DNA from: Sphingobacteriales bacterium
GTDB taxonomy: Bacteria > Bacteroidota > Bacteroidia > Chitinophagales > UBA2359
Assembly: GCA_016700115.1 (NCBI GenBank)
Contig: CP064999.1
Span: 2,046,001 to 2,110,000 of the forward strand
Reading direction: 5' to 3'
Length of the DNA stretch: 64,000 bases
Positions 32,852-42,416 of the stretch are shown in pieces. Both the position numbers and the translations under genes were made by a program. Below the pieces are notes generated by a model. The model did no database searches. It worked only from the letters and a program-made list of their open reading frames with translations, and was not told the origin of the DNA. The first letter of the stretch is position 1. Every line of letters begins with the position of its first letter.

Positions 32852-35485
32852 TTATTGAATAGTATAGGCAAACAGGTTTTTGGCACTTCCTCCGGCAATC
32901 AACACATTACCACCGTTATCCAAAAGGTCGGTACAAACAAACTGAGTGCCTGCCTCAATGGGAAAATTGGGGTGGTTTTCTCCATTTTCGTCTAAAAGAA
33001 AAACTTGCTTTGTGTTCGGGCAATATACCCCGATTCGGACATTTTTTTCTCCTTTTAGCCGGATAGGAAAAATCTTGCCGGGTTTTGCTTTGTCTTTAAA
33101 TTCAAAAGTAAATAATTTTTTATTTTCGTTAAACGCATAAACTTTGTTGTTGCTCATAAAAATATATTCCTCGTTCGAGTAATCGGGTTGAATGTTTTCG
33201 GTTAAAAATCCGGAAGTTGGGCTGATGCTTACCATTTTTTTCGACCATTTTTGGCCGTCTAAAGTAAATACATAAGTATGGCTGTTTTTCGCGGTGGCAA
33301 CAATTTTGGGTTCTCCACTCCTGATATCAATCTGTGGTGGGCTTATTAGCGGGCTGCCGGTTACCAGTTTTTGTTTTAATGCACCATTAGGAGATAATAA
33401 ATAGATATTTCCGTTGTTGTTAGCGGCCACCATGAGTTGATGTTTATCATCACGAAAGTAAATTAATTCATAAGCCATTAAAGCCAGATAGGGTCGGGGA
33501 CTCCAACCCGCCAAAGGCCTTCCGTTTGGGTGGTAGCCATAGATATTGTTATTGCCGCAGGGAATAAAAAAACTGTAGTTTTTATTGTTGTCAAAATCTG
33601 CCAGGGTCATTCCGGTAACTGCTTCTGCGCTTAGTTTGATGGGGTAGTCCTGCACGTCTTTTCCATTCCGGTCTATCAGATAGACTTTGTTGGAGGTGTT
33701 GAACAAGAAAAATAGATTGCCGTTGTTGTAAAGATCCAACTGCTGCACCTTTCCCATTATGGGTTTGTCGAAACTGCGCTTCCAGATTATTTTTCCATTT
33801 CTGCTGATTAAATACAAGTTATGGCTTTTGTCATAAACTATAATTTCTTTGTCGCCGCTGATATGGTTTTGGACTATTTGCGGAGGAGCAGCAGGTTCGT
33901 CTTCAAGGTCAACGTTCCAGGCTAAAGTAGTTGTGGAGTGGTGGATGTCTTTTTTTTGTTCAGATTTTTTATAGTTGATGTGAATGGTTGTTTTAATTCC
34001 GTTGTCGGGCATTTTATCCATTTGAACTGCAGTCGGGGTAAACCCATTATAGTATTTGCTTTTTTTACCAAAGTCTTTTAAAAACGAATCGGAGGATGTA
34101 GCTTTTATCAAAGGCGTTAACCTTTCGGGTTGCAGATAGAAAAAACTATTGCTTTTGGGATCTAATTCTTTTTCAAATTCCGCATAGTTTTCGTTTTTGA
34201 GCAAGGTTTGATTCGCTAAATAGTTTTCAATGATAACCTGTAAATGGTCTTTATTAGCGGTAAAAAGCATAAAGTTGCCCAACCTTGTATAATAGCTATC
34301 TGAAAATGCGGGAGCATAGTCCTGTCCAAAAATCAAACTTAGCATTTCTGAGCAATTGGCATTGCCGATGGTAAACCCTTTATAAATAAATGGTTTTGCA
34401 CCTTTTAGGACGTGTTTTTTTAAGCTGCGGACTGCTTCGGTCGAGTCGGCAACCTCAACGGCCGCATAAACCACTTCAAAAAGGTTTGCCGATGCGGGTT
34501 CGGTAAAACCCATTGCCCATTCCTGACCCGCCCAATCTAATTCACGACTGTTTGCTAAAAACTCTTTTTTTTGTTGCCGTACAATTTTTTGAAGATTATC
34601 GGCACGGTTGTACCAAAGCATGGCAGTATTAAAAGGCAATATATTGGCGATGGTAATTTTGTCCGGACAGTTTTGTTCTGTTATTTGATTCAACAGAAGA
34701 TTGGTTTGTGTTAGGGTTTCACCTTTTAACGCTATCCGGTTTTCGTGGACAGAAACTTCATAACTTGCTCCGCTAAGCAGTTTTGCCGGCCAATCGAATA
34801 TTGTTCCTTGGATATCGGGCTTTAGAAAAACGGTTTTCAGCAAAGGGAGATTTTCAAAAAAGACATGAAGCATAAAACCGGCATCTGTGGTAGGCAATTG
34901 TTGATGAAATTGCAAGAATTTTCCGGTAAACAAACGGTGATACTGAGTAAGTGCTTCATCAACAAGCAAGGGGGTCATTGATGCCAACACAATTTTACCA
35001 TCCTGAACTATGGTGAATATCTGTTTTTCTTTTTTTAGAGACAGTTCATAAATGATTTTTCGTTTGAAATTGCGACGGACAACCGGAACCCCTTTTTTTT
35101 CGAGGCTGTCAATGATTTCAGGTAAAGGAAATTTCAGTGCTTCCCGTTTTGTCAGAAACAAAAAATCATATTCGTCTGCTTTAGTAAGGTGCAATGATAG
35201 GAGCAAAGAAGGAAGATGTTGGGTGTTGCGGTTCAAAAACAGAGAGTCGAGAAGGATAAACCCGTTAACAGATTTATCAGCCCATGCTAAATGTTGCCAA
35301 TCTGTAAAGGAGCTGTTTTCAACCAGACTACTATGCAGCAATCTTGCATCAGTTGTTTCTAATGCAAAAATACCGCTATCGGGAATAGCCTTAAACAATT
35401 GTCGCCTTTCATCAGAAAGATAAAAAAAGTAGATCCCCGCAACAGTCAGCAAGACAACAATTATCAGAATAGTGTTTTTGCTCAT
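32852..35485 (-). CDS. Membrane-anchored protein with C-terminal PQQ/WD-like beta-propeller
   Basis: 877 residues. An N-terminal membrane anchor (TILIIVVLLTVAGIYFFYL) is followed by about 500 residues of alpha/beta periplasmic region resembling DUF3352-type proteins (ETTDARLLHSSLVENSSF, FFYLQPERLTPLIK). The last 330 or so residues are propeller blades (IIVYDKSHNLYLISRNGKIIWKR split into repeated units, FNTSNKVYLIDRNGK, ANNNGNIYLLSPNG, AGGSAKNLFAYTIQ). It is probably a periplasmic scaffold or sensor. No partner genes are adjacent and no enzyme motif is visible. Confidence 0.7.
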   Translation of the reverse strand: MSKNTILIIVVLLTVAGIYFFYLSDERRQLFKAIPDSGIFALETTDARLLHSSLVENSSFTDWQHLAWADKSVNGFILLDSLFLNRNTQHLPSLLLSLHLTKADEYDFLFLTKREALKFPLPEIIDSLEKKGVPVVRRNFKRKIIYELSLKKEKQIFTIVQDGKIVLASMTPLLVDEALTQYHRLFTGKFLQFHQQLPTTDAGFMLHVFFENLPLLKTVFLKPDIQGTIFDWPAKLLSGASYEVSVHENRIALKGETLTQTNLLLNQITEQNCPDKITIANILPFNTAMLWYNRADNLQKIVRQQKKEFLANSRELDWAGQEWAMGFTEPASANLFEVVYAAVEVADSTEAVRSLKKHVLKGAKPFIYKGFTIGNANCSEMLSLIFGQDYAPAFSDSYYTRLGNFMLFTANKDHLQVIIENYLANQTLLKNENYAEFEKELDPKSNSFFYLQPERLTPLIKATSSDSFLKDFGKKSKYYNGFTPTAVQMDKMPDNGIKTTIHINYKKSEQKKDIHHSTTTLAWNVDLEDEPAAPPQIVQNHISGDKEIIVYDKSHNLYLISRNGKIIWKRSFDKPIMGKVQQLDLYNNGNLFFLFNTSNKVYLIDRNGKDVQDYPIKLSAEAVTGMTLADFDNNKNYSFFIPCGNNNIYGYHPNGRPLAGWSPRPYLALMAYELIYFRDDKHQLMVAANNNGNIYLLSPNGALKQKLVTGSPLISPPQIDIRSGEPKIVATAKNSHTYVFTLDGQKWSKKMVSISPTSGFLTENIQPDYSNEEYIFMSNNKVYAFNENKKLFTFEFKDKAKPGKIFPIRLKGEKNVRIGVYCPNTKQVFLLDENGENHPNFPIEAGTQFVCTDLLDNGGNVLIAGGSAKNLFAYTIQ

Positions 35486-35789
35486 TATGAGGTTATTTGC
35501 TAATTTTGCAAGGCATTATAAAAAAACGAAGTACAGGATTTTCCTTCAAAAATTGTTGGTGGTATCGAAATTCACCAAAAGATAAAAGATCTTCCTTCAA
35601 TATTTGTGCAAAATAAACTCAACGCTATCAAAAAGATGTTTTTTTAAATAAATTTTTTTACAATTTTCGTTTAATGCGGGTTAAGATCTTTTCCTTAATT
35701 CCTTGTAATCTTTAAAATCCTGTAATTTATTTGGTTTTTCACATACAAGTTGACAGGTAGTCCATTCCTTTCTGTTCAATGATTTAAAT
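35486..35789. other. Divergent intergenic region
   Basis: 304 bp between the divergent genes at 35485 and 35790. Very AT-rich with homopolymer runs. I see no complete promoter pair, repeat or RNA. Confidence 0.4.
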
Positions 35790-36179
35790 ATGCCCAAAAA
35801 CATTTTGCTGATTGCTGCCTTGCTTGGTGCCTTGACCGTTATATTAGGTGCCTTTGGTGCTCATGGTCTGAAGTCTAAAATAACCCCCGAACAGCTTCAG
35901 GTTTTTGAAACCGGAGTCAAGTATATGTTTTACCATACCCTCGCCATCTTGTTTGCCGGGTTACTTTTCGACAAATTCCCTTCCACCACCTTGTTTTTAT
36001 TTTCTGCTTATGCATTTTTAGCGGGCATTGTTTTGTTTTCGGGGTCTTTGTTTCTGCTTGCCAATAAAGACTGGCTGGGCATTGCCACCTGGCGTTGGCT
36101 TGGTCCGGTTACTCCAATTGGCGGGCTATCATTCATTGCAGGCTGGCTGATGCTGGCTGCAGGAATCTGGAAATCATAA
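35790..36179 (+). CDS. DUF423 family small membrane protein
   Basis: 129 residues with four predicted membrane helices. It carries the family opening (ALLGALTVILGAFGAHGLKSKITPEQLQVFETGVKYMFYHTLA, cited in pieces: GAFGAHGLK and YMFYHTLA) and the ending TPIGGLSFIAGWLMLA. DUF423 (YgdD/TMEM256-like) proteins are widespread inner-membrane proteins without an established function. It lies 64 bp upstream of the M32 carboxypeptidase on the same strand. Confidence 0.88.
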   Translation: MPKNILLIAALLGALTVILGAFGAHGLKSKITPEQLQVFETGVKYMFYHTLAILFAGLLFDKFPSTTLFLFSAYAFLAGIVLFSGSLFLLANKDWLGIATWRWLGPVTPIGGLSFIAGWLMLAAGIWKS

Positions 36180-36243
36180 ATCCCTATCTGAAAAATCAAA
36201 CAATCACCTCTTTTTTTTACAACATTTATTTATCTCCCTGAAT

Positions 36244-37746
36244 ATGGATTTGTATCAAGCCTATATTGCACAGATGCACAAAATAGCCGATGTTAATCAT
36301 ACATTGGCATTAATGGGATGGGATCAGGAAGTTCACCTTCCCGAAAAAGCAGCCGGAATGCGAGCCAGACAAATAGCTACTTTGGCGGGCATCGCTCATG
36401 ACCTGTCTGTTTCGGACGAATTGGGCAATTTAGTGAACCGCTTGTCAGAAGATGAAAGCCTTTCATTCGAAGAAAGCAGAAATATTGCCGAAACAAAAAA
36501 GCAATTTGAACGCAAGCAGAAATTACCTACTTCATTTGTAATGAAATTGACAGGTGCGGTTTCACGCGCCTATCAGGCTTGGAACAAAGCCAGACATGCA
36601 AAAGACGGAGAGGGTGATTTTACCGAATTTGCTCCTGCTTTGGAACATTTGGTTGCTTTAAAGCGGGAAGAAGCCGAATACATCGGTTATTCAGACCACC
36701 CATACGATGCGTTACTCGATGAATTTGAACCCGGGGAAAAAACAGCCGATGTAACCATTCTGTTTGCAGATGTGCGCAGGCAATTGGTGGATTTTGTCAA
36801 GGAAATTCATCATCAGGAACAGGTAGCAGACCAATGGATGTTTTTGCATTACGATAAAGACAAACAATGGCATTTCGGTTTGGAGATTCTGGAAAAAATG
36901 GGGTATGATTTTAAGGCCGGAAGACAGGATATTTCGGCTCATCCATTTACCACGAGTTTTGGGATGAATGATGTAAGAGTTACCACACGCATCAACGAAA
37001 ACGACCTGCACGAAATGATTTGGGGCTGTATTCACGAAGGCGGCCACGCGCTTTATGAACAGGGACTATTGCCCCAAAACTACGGGCTTCCTTCAGGCTC
37101 TTATGTTTCGTTGGGTATTCACGAATCTCAGTCCCGTTTATGGGAAAATAATGTCGGCCGGTCTTTACACTACTGGAAAGCCAACTACCCGAGATTGCAG
37201 GAATTTTTCCCCAAACAATTGGGCAATGTGCCTCTGCTTGCATTTTACAAATCCATGAACAAAGTCAGCCCTTCGCTCATTCGTACCAACGCAGATGAGC
37301 TTACCTACCATACCCATATTTTAGTGCGCTTCGAAATTGAAAAAGCACTCATAGAAGGCACTGTTGAGGTAAAAGACCTGCGCGAATTATGGAATGCCAA
37401 ATACAAAGAATATCTGGAAATTGAGGTGCCAAATGACCGTAAAGGTGTTTTGCAGGACATTCACTGGTCTCATGGCAGCTTTGGCTATTTTCCAACCTAT
37501 TCCCTTGGCAGTTTTTATGCAGCACAGTTTTTTCATTATGCCGCCAAAGACCTTCCTGACCTCCACCAGCAAATTGAACAGGGCAATCTTCAACCTTTGT
37601 TGCAATGGTTGCGAACCAACATTCACCAACATGGGCAGATTTTCCCGGCAGAAGAACTCTGTAAACGCATCACCGGAGAAAAACTCAATTTCAAGTATTT
37701 CATGGACTATGCACGGCGTAAGTATAGTTTTATTTACGGGTTGTGA
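36244..37746 (+). CDS. Metallo-carboxypeptidase, M32 (Taq) family
   Basis: 500 residues, the usual family length, cytosolic. Zinc motif H264-E265-x2-H268 (IHEGGHALYEQG), with the downstream family block GIHESQSRLWENNVGRS supplying the third zinc ligand Glu, and TYHTHILVRFEIEKAL. M32 enzymes release C-terminal residues from peptides, with broad specificity. The gene may be co-transcribed with the DUF423 gene just upstream. Confidence 0.93.
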   Translation: MDLYQAYIAQMHKIADVNHTLALMGWDQEVHLPEKAAGMRARQIATLAGIAHDLSVSDELGNLVNRLSEDESLSFEESRNIAETKKQFERKQKLPTSFVMKLTGAVSRAYQAWNKARHAKDGEGDFTEFAPALEHLVALKREEAEYIGYSDHPYDALLDEFEPGEKTADVTILFADVRRQLVDFVKEIHHQEQVADQWMFLHYDKDKQWHFGLEILEKMGYDFKAGRQDISAHPFTTSFGMNDVRVTTRINENDLHEMIWGCIHEGGHALYEQGLLPQNYGLPSGSYVSLGIHESQSRLWENNVGRSLHYWKANYPRLQEFFPKQLGNVPLLAFYKSMNKVSPSLIRTNADELTYHTHILVRFEIEKALIEGTVEVKDLRELWNAKYKEYLEIEVPNDRKGVLQDIHWSHGSFGYFPTYSLGSFYAAQFFHYAAKDLPDLHQQIEQGNLQPLLQWLRTNIHQHGQIFPAEELCKRITGEKLNFKYFMDYARRKYSFIYGL

Positions 37747-37956
37747 AGTTTGTTGTTCAGCCCGTTGTTCATGTGTCTGCCGGATGACTTGCAATTCCAT
37801 TTTTATAGTTTAACACAAACTGTTCGATAGTTTGTTCAAGGACAATCATATCCTGACGTGTATCAGGAATGAGCGGCTATTCCCAAGTTTTTATATAAAA
37901 AAGCGTTATAGCGAAAGGAGAACTTCTATCTTTGATACAGATTTACAAACAACGCT

Positions 37957-39180
37957 ATGGGCAGAATAAAAATACAAAACTTTGGCCCTGTCAAAGATGG
38001 CTTAGCCGATAAGGACGGATGGATAGACTTTAAAAAAGTAACCGTATTCATCGGCGATCAGGGCAGCGGTAAAAGCACGGTGGCCAAACTTTATTCAACA
38101 CTATGCTGGATAGAAAAAGCGATGGTTCGGGGCCAGATTAAGCCTGATGAACTAAGTCTATATAACCGTTTTTTAAAACAATTAAAATATCAGCGAATTG
38201 ATAACTATATCAAAAGTAACACGCTGCTTGAATATGAAGGCAAATTCTATCACTTTCATTTTCATGACAGTTTTTTCTTTGCAGAAAAAGCAAGCGGAAA
38301 CGGGTATTTGCATCCTAAAATAATGTATGTGCCGGCAGAGCGAAATTTCCTCAGCGTAGTTGAGCGTCCCGACAAACTGAAAAATTTACCAAGCCCGTTG
38401 TTTACTTTTTTGGATGAATATGATCAAGCAAGAATCTTTTATTCAAAAGGAATTGCACTTCCGATAGGCAATACCAGATTTGAGTATGATGTCCTCAACA
38501 AAATGGCCCATATTACCGGAGGAAATTACAAACTGCGGTTATCTGAGGCTTCCAGTGGATTTCAATCTACTGTACCGTTGTTTTTGGTAACAAAATTTTT
38601 AACCGAATCTCTTCATCGGGAAAACGACAATTCCATAACGACCGAGTCGATTGAAGAACAGCGCAGATTAGCAAAAGAAATTGAAAAAATCATCAACGAT
38701 ACTGCTTTGAGCGAGGAAATAAAGCGGGAAACATTGAGACAATTATCCGCAAGATACAAACCCTCCTGCTTTGTGAATATAGTTGAAGAACCGGAACAAA
38801 ATCTGTTTCCGGGTTCACAACAGAAATTGCTCCACAGTTTGATGGAGTACAATAATAAACATGAAGGGAACAAACTAATTCTCACAACACACAGCGCATA
38901 TATCATAAACTATCTGACCCTTGCCGTAAAAGCTGAAATGGTGAAAACTTCAGTAAAATCTGAGGAAGCTGCCAGAAAACTGAATGAGATTGTGCCTTTA
39001 CAATCCACCGTAAAACCTGATGACCTGGCGATTTATCAAATGAATGAAGAAGACGGCAGCATCCATATATTGCCGGATTACAAAGGATTGCCTTCTGATG
39101 AGAATTATCTTAATCTGGATATGGAACATTCAAACGAATTATTTGCACAACTACAGGAAATTGAAAAAGGATGGCGGTAA
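37957..39180 (+). CDS. AAA (OLD/RecF-like) ATPase
   Basis: 407 residues. Walker A at 33-40 (GDQGSGKS), Walker B-type VEEPEQNLFP (E277-E278-P279), an ABC-like signature region (LSEASSGFQSTVPLF) and a switch histidine H312 (ILTTHSAYIINYL). This is the AAA_15/AAA_21 type found in OLD nucleases and many phage-defence ATPases, but there is no TOPRIM domain in this protein. TATCTTTG at about 37927 fits a -7 element. The next gene overlaps its end by 10 bp, so the two are translationally coupled. Confidence 0.85.
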   Translation: MGRIKIQNFGPVKDGLADKDGWIDFKKVTVFIGDQGSGKSTVAKLYSTLCWIEKAMVRGQIKPDELSLYNRFLKQLKYQRIDNYIKSNTLLEYEGKFYHFHFHDSFFFAEKASGNGYLHPKIMYVPAERNFLSVVERPDKLKNLPSPLFTFLDEYDQARIFYSKGIALPIGNTRFEYDVLNKMAHITGGNYKLRLSEASSGFQSTVPLFLVTKFLTESLHRENDNSITTESIEEQRRLAKEIEKIINDTALSEEIKRETLRQLSARYKPSCFVNIVEEPEQNLFPGSQQKLLHSLMEYNNKHEGNKLILTTHSAYIINYLTLAVKAEMVKTSVKSEEAARKLNEIVPLQSTVKPDDLAIYQMNEEDGSIHILPDYKGLPSDENYLNLDMEHSNELFAQLQEIEKGWR

Positions 39181-39659
39181 ATTTTTTCGATGCACGTTGC
39201 CAAAGCACTACAAGCGAACCCGTTTTCGGAATTTTTGATGCTCCCCCCGCTGTTCTTGATTTTAGGGATGCAGACATCTGGATTCTTTGGGTGGATAATT
39301 CTGAAGAAATCGAAGTTACTTTTACCGCAATTGATCAATGTTTGGATATTCCGGATAATGAAGGGGAAAGATGTGAAGGCATGATGGTTTATGCCGGTGT
39401 TTTAACTTTCATAGAACTGAAAGACAGGAATGCCGGTCGTTGGGCAGGTAAGTCAAGAAACCAGTTGATAAACACAATAAACATTTTTAAAAAAGAGTCC
39501 GGTATTTCACGCTATAACCGTTTATACGGACATATCGCCAACAGGCAAAGACCAAATTTTAAAGCCGGCAACAAAACCTTCTATCAGGAATTTGAAGATG
39601 AAACGGGTTTTATTTTAAGGGTTAGCGATGTTTTAAAAATCGAACCGTCAATAATTTGA
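39171..39659 (+). CDS. Partner of the AAA ATPase, putative PD-(D/E)xK-like nuclease
   Basis: 162 residues, overlapping the ATPase gene by 10 bp. No family is recognised with certainty. The segment VLTFIELKDRNAG (E82-L-K84) after a beta strand, preceded by acidic D55, and the helix KSRNQLINTINIFKK fit the core of a PD-(D/E)xK nuclease (D...ExK). With an OLD-like ATPase in front this would make a two-gene ATPase-nuclease unit like those used against phage, but the assignment is inference from one motif. Confidence 0.6.
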   Translation: MAVNFFDARCQSTTSEPVFGIFDAPPAVLDFRDADIWILWVDNSEEIEVTFTAIDQCLDIPDNEGERCEGMMVYAGVLTFIELKDRNAGRWAGKSRNQLINTINIFKKESGISRYNRLYGHIANRQRPNFKAGNKTFYQEFEDETGFILRVSDVLKIEPSII

Positions 39660-39777
39660 TTTATTCAACCATACCCGCCGGGAATTTCCAAAAATTCAGG
39701 AAGAGATAAACAAACCGTGCGACTTTGTTTTATATTACCAATACCAAGAAAATTTACTTTAACCAACCTGCCAAATC

Positions 39778-40629
39778 ATGCCCGGACAAAACCCATCCAC
39801 TTCTCCTCCATCATCCAAATCCGGAACGGTAAAAATTTTTCTTGCCTTAATGTCTGTTTTGGCACTGTTGTTTTTATTTGCAAATCGTCAAAACCTTTTC
39901 CAAACCGGTAAGGAAAGCAATTCAACAGGAATCCAACAGCAAAAAGAGCCGATTATTCACGACCCAAATCCCGAAGCCACACAGGCATCCAACCAAAGAC
40001 AAGCCTTGAATCAGAAAGGCTCTCAGCTTTTAGAGGCCGGGAAATTTGACGAAGCAATCGCCACATTTACCGAGTTGGTGAAAACCAAGGAAAATGATGC
40101 GGCGGCGTACCATAATTTAGGCATAGCTTATTCCAAAAAGGGGGATTACCCCAGCGCTATCCGGGAGTTTACCAAAGCCATAGAAATTGACCCAAAGTTT
40201 GAAACAGCCTTATACAGCCTTGCTATTACCTATGAAGAAAACAACAACCGAACAAAAGCGTTGGAAACCTTTAACCGACTCCTGCAAATTAACCCTGCCG
40301 AAAAGCGAGCCTTGCTCAGGGTTGGGGTAATTTACGATGCTCAAAACAAATTTGACGAAGCCATTCAGGCATATCAAAAAGCTGTTGCAGCAGACCCGAA
40401 CTATTATATCGCATGGTTCAATATGGGCAACACTTACCTACAGCAAAAACTATACGATAAGGCAATTGGCAGCTATGAAAATGCCATCAAAGCAAAACCT
40501 GATTACGCCAACCCTTACGTCAATATGGCGCATTGCTATATGAGCAAAGGCAATAATGCCAAAGCACAGGAACTGTTCAAAAAGGCGGTTCAGTTAGACC
40601 CCTCCCTGAAAGCAATGCCCCTGAAATAG
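39778..40629 (+). CDS. Membrane-anchored TPR protein
   Basis: 283 residues. A single N-terminal membrane helix (KIFLALMSVLALLFLFANR) precedes a polar linker and about five to six tetratricopeptide repeats (AYHNLGIAYSKKGDYPSAIREFTKAIEIDP-type units, from about residue 75 to the end). It probably scaffolds protein complexes at the inner membrane. There is no operon partner: the flanking genes are separated by more than 110 bp. Confidence 0.85.
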   Translation: MPGQNPSTSPPSSKSGTVKIFLALMSVLALLFLFANRQNLFQTGKESNSTGIQQQKEPIIHDPNPEATQASNQRQALNQKGSQLLEAGKFDEAIATFTELVKTKENDAAAYHNLGIAYSKKGDYPSAIREFTKAIEIDPKFETALYSLAITYEENNNRTKALETFNRLLQINPAEKRALLRVGVIYDAQNKFDEAIQAYQKAVAADPNYYIAWFNMGNTYLQQKLYDKAIGSYENAIKAKPDYANPYVNMAHCYMSKGNNAKAQELFKKAVQLDPSLKAMPLK

Positions 40630-40806
40630 CAATCGAAACAACCATGATGGTCTAATCTCTTTTACTTGTTTAAACAATTCGTTCTTTCCCTTAAATTCCA
40701 CGTTTTTTGTGTAAAAAATTCAGGAAGGGTAGAATTTAAGTCCGATTTTCTCCAGACATCAAGATTTTCTTTTCAAAGAAAACTAAGCAATTCCGATTGA
40801 TAACAC

Positions 40807-42405
40807 ATGCCTCAACAAATTACCCTATCCCTGAGCCCGGAACAAGCTGCGGATGAAACAGCCCAAAAAGCTGCCGCTGCAAAAATGCTTGGGTTGCCGT
40901 TGCTTAAAATCGCTGAAGTGAGGTTATTGAAAAGGTCTGTAGATGCCAGAAGCAGGCAAACCAAGGTGATTTTAAAAACGGAAGTTTATCTGACAGACGA
41001 ACCCCTTACGCCTCCGGAGGTTTTTATTGCCAGTTATCCAAAAGTTACCAATCGTTACCGGGCTATTATTATCGGAGCAGGACCGGCCGGATTGTTTGCT
41101 GCTTTGCGGTTGCTCGAATTAGGTATTCGCCCCATCGTATTGGAACGGGGGAAAGATGTCCGCGCTCGCAGACGTGACCTTTCAGCCCTTAACCGGGAGC
41201 ATATTGTAAACCCCGATTCAAACTACTGTTTTGGCGAAGGTGGGGCAGGCACTTATTCGGACGGGAAACTCTATACCCGATCTGACAAACGAGGTAATAT
41301 TCGACAAATTCTGGAAACTTTTGTAGCTCATGGTGCCAATCCCGATATTTTGGTGGATGCTCATCCTCATATTGGCACTAACAAACTTCCTCAAATCATT
41401 ACTGCCATCCGTGAAAGCATCTGCAACGCAGGGGGCGAAGTACACTTTAATGTCAAAGTAACGGACTTCATACTTTCGGGAAATACCATAAAAGGAGTCA
41501 TTGACCAAAACAACACCCGGTTTGAATCTGATGCCGTTTTACTGGCAACCGGACATTCGGCTCGTGATATTTTTAAATTGTTGCACCGGCGAAATATATT
41601 GATAGAGGCCAAACCTTTTGCGCTTGGGGTGCGTATCGAACACCCGCAGGCGCTGATTGACCAAATGCAGTATAAGTGTTCGCCACAAACCGGCAGAGGT
41701 ATTTATCTTCCGCCGGCAGCCTATTCGTGGGTTGAACAGGTAGAAGGAGTTGGGGTATATTCATTTTGCATGTGTCCGGGAGGAATCATAGCCCCCTGTG
41801 CAACAGAAAATGGTCAGATTGTTACAAATGGATGGTCGCCCTCCCGCCGCAATAATCCTTATGCCAATTCGGGAATTGTTACGGAAATAAGGTTCGAAGA
41901 TGTTTTGAAATACGGTAAATCGGCAAACAAAACTGAACAATTCAGCGGGGTTTTAGGACTTATGAACTTTCAGGGAGATGCCGAACATCGTGCATGGTTA
42001 GCCGGAGGACAAACTCAACGGGCACCGGCTCAAAGAATGATTGATTTTATTAACCGAAAACTCAGCACTACCCTTCCGGTATGTTCTTATCAACCCGGTA
42101 TTGTGTCGGCACCTTTAGTTGAAGTATTGCCGCCCTTTGTAGAACAAAGGCTCAGGGCTGCCTTGCGTAATTTTGGAAAACGTGCACCGCTTTACCTGAC
42201 TAACGAAGCAGTTTTAGTTGGCGTTGAGTCCCGCACTTCTTCTCCGGTACGTATTCCACGCGATTCAATCAGTTTACAACATCCGCAAATTAACGGACTG
42301 TTTCCCTGTGGTGAGGGGGCAGGATATGCAGGTGGAATCGTTTCGGCGGCTATTGACGGAATCCGCTGCGCAGAAGCCATTTTTAAAAAAGTAAAACAAT
42401 CGTAA
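40807..42405 (+). CDS. FAD-dependent dehydrogenase, COG2509 type
   Basis: 532 residues. An N-terminal region of about 80 residues (ITLSLSPEQAADE, ILKTEVYLTDEP) is characteristic of the COG2509 group. The FAD-binding GxGxxG is IIGAGPAGLFAALRLLE (about 86-102). The conserved block FGEGGAGTYSDGKLYTR and a second nucleotide site (VLLATGHSARDIF) follow, with the terminal motif GLFPCGEGAGYAGGIVSAAIDG. Members are predicted oxidoreductases without a settled substrate. Convergent with pruA. Confidence 0.88.
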   Translation: MPQQITLSLSPEQAADETAQKAAAAKMLGLPLLKIAEVRLLKRSVDARSRQTKVILKTEVYLTDEPLTPPEVFIASYPKVTNRYRAIIIGAGPAGLFAALRLLELGIRPIVLERGKDVRARRRDLSALNREHIVNPDSNYCFGEGGAGTYSDGKLYTRSDKRGNIRQILETFVAHGANPDILVDAHPHIGTNKLPQIITAIRESICNAGGEVHFNVKVTDFILSGNTIKGVIDQNNTRFESDAVLLATGHSARDIFKLLHRRNILIEAKPFALGVRIEHPQALIDQMQYKCSPQTGRGIYLPPAAYSWVEQVEGVGVYSFCMCPGGIIAPCATENGQIVTNGWSPSRRNNPYANSGIVTEIRFEDVLKYGKSANKTEQFSGVLGLMNFQGDAEHRAWLAGGQTQRAPAQRMIDFINRKLSTTLPVCSYQPGIVSAPLVEVLPPFVEQRLRAALRNFGKRAPLYLTNEAVLVGVESRTSSPVRIPRDSISLQHPQINGLFPCGEGAGYAGGIVSAAIDGIRCAEAIFKKVKQS

Positions 42406-42416
42406 ATTGCACCGGA

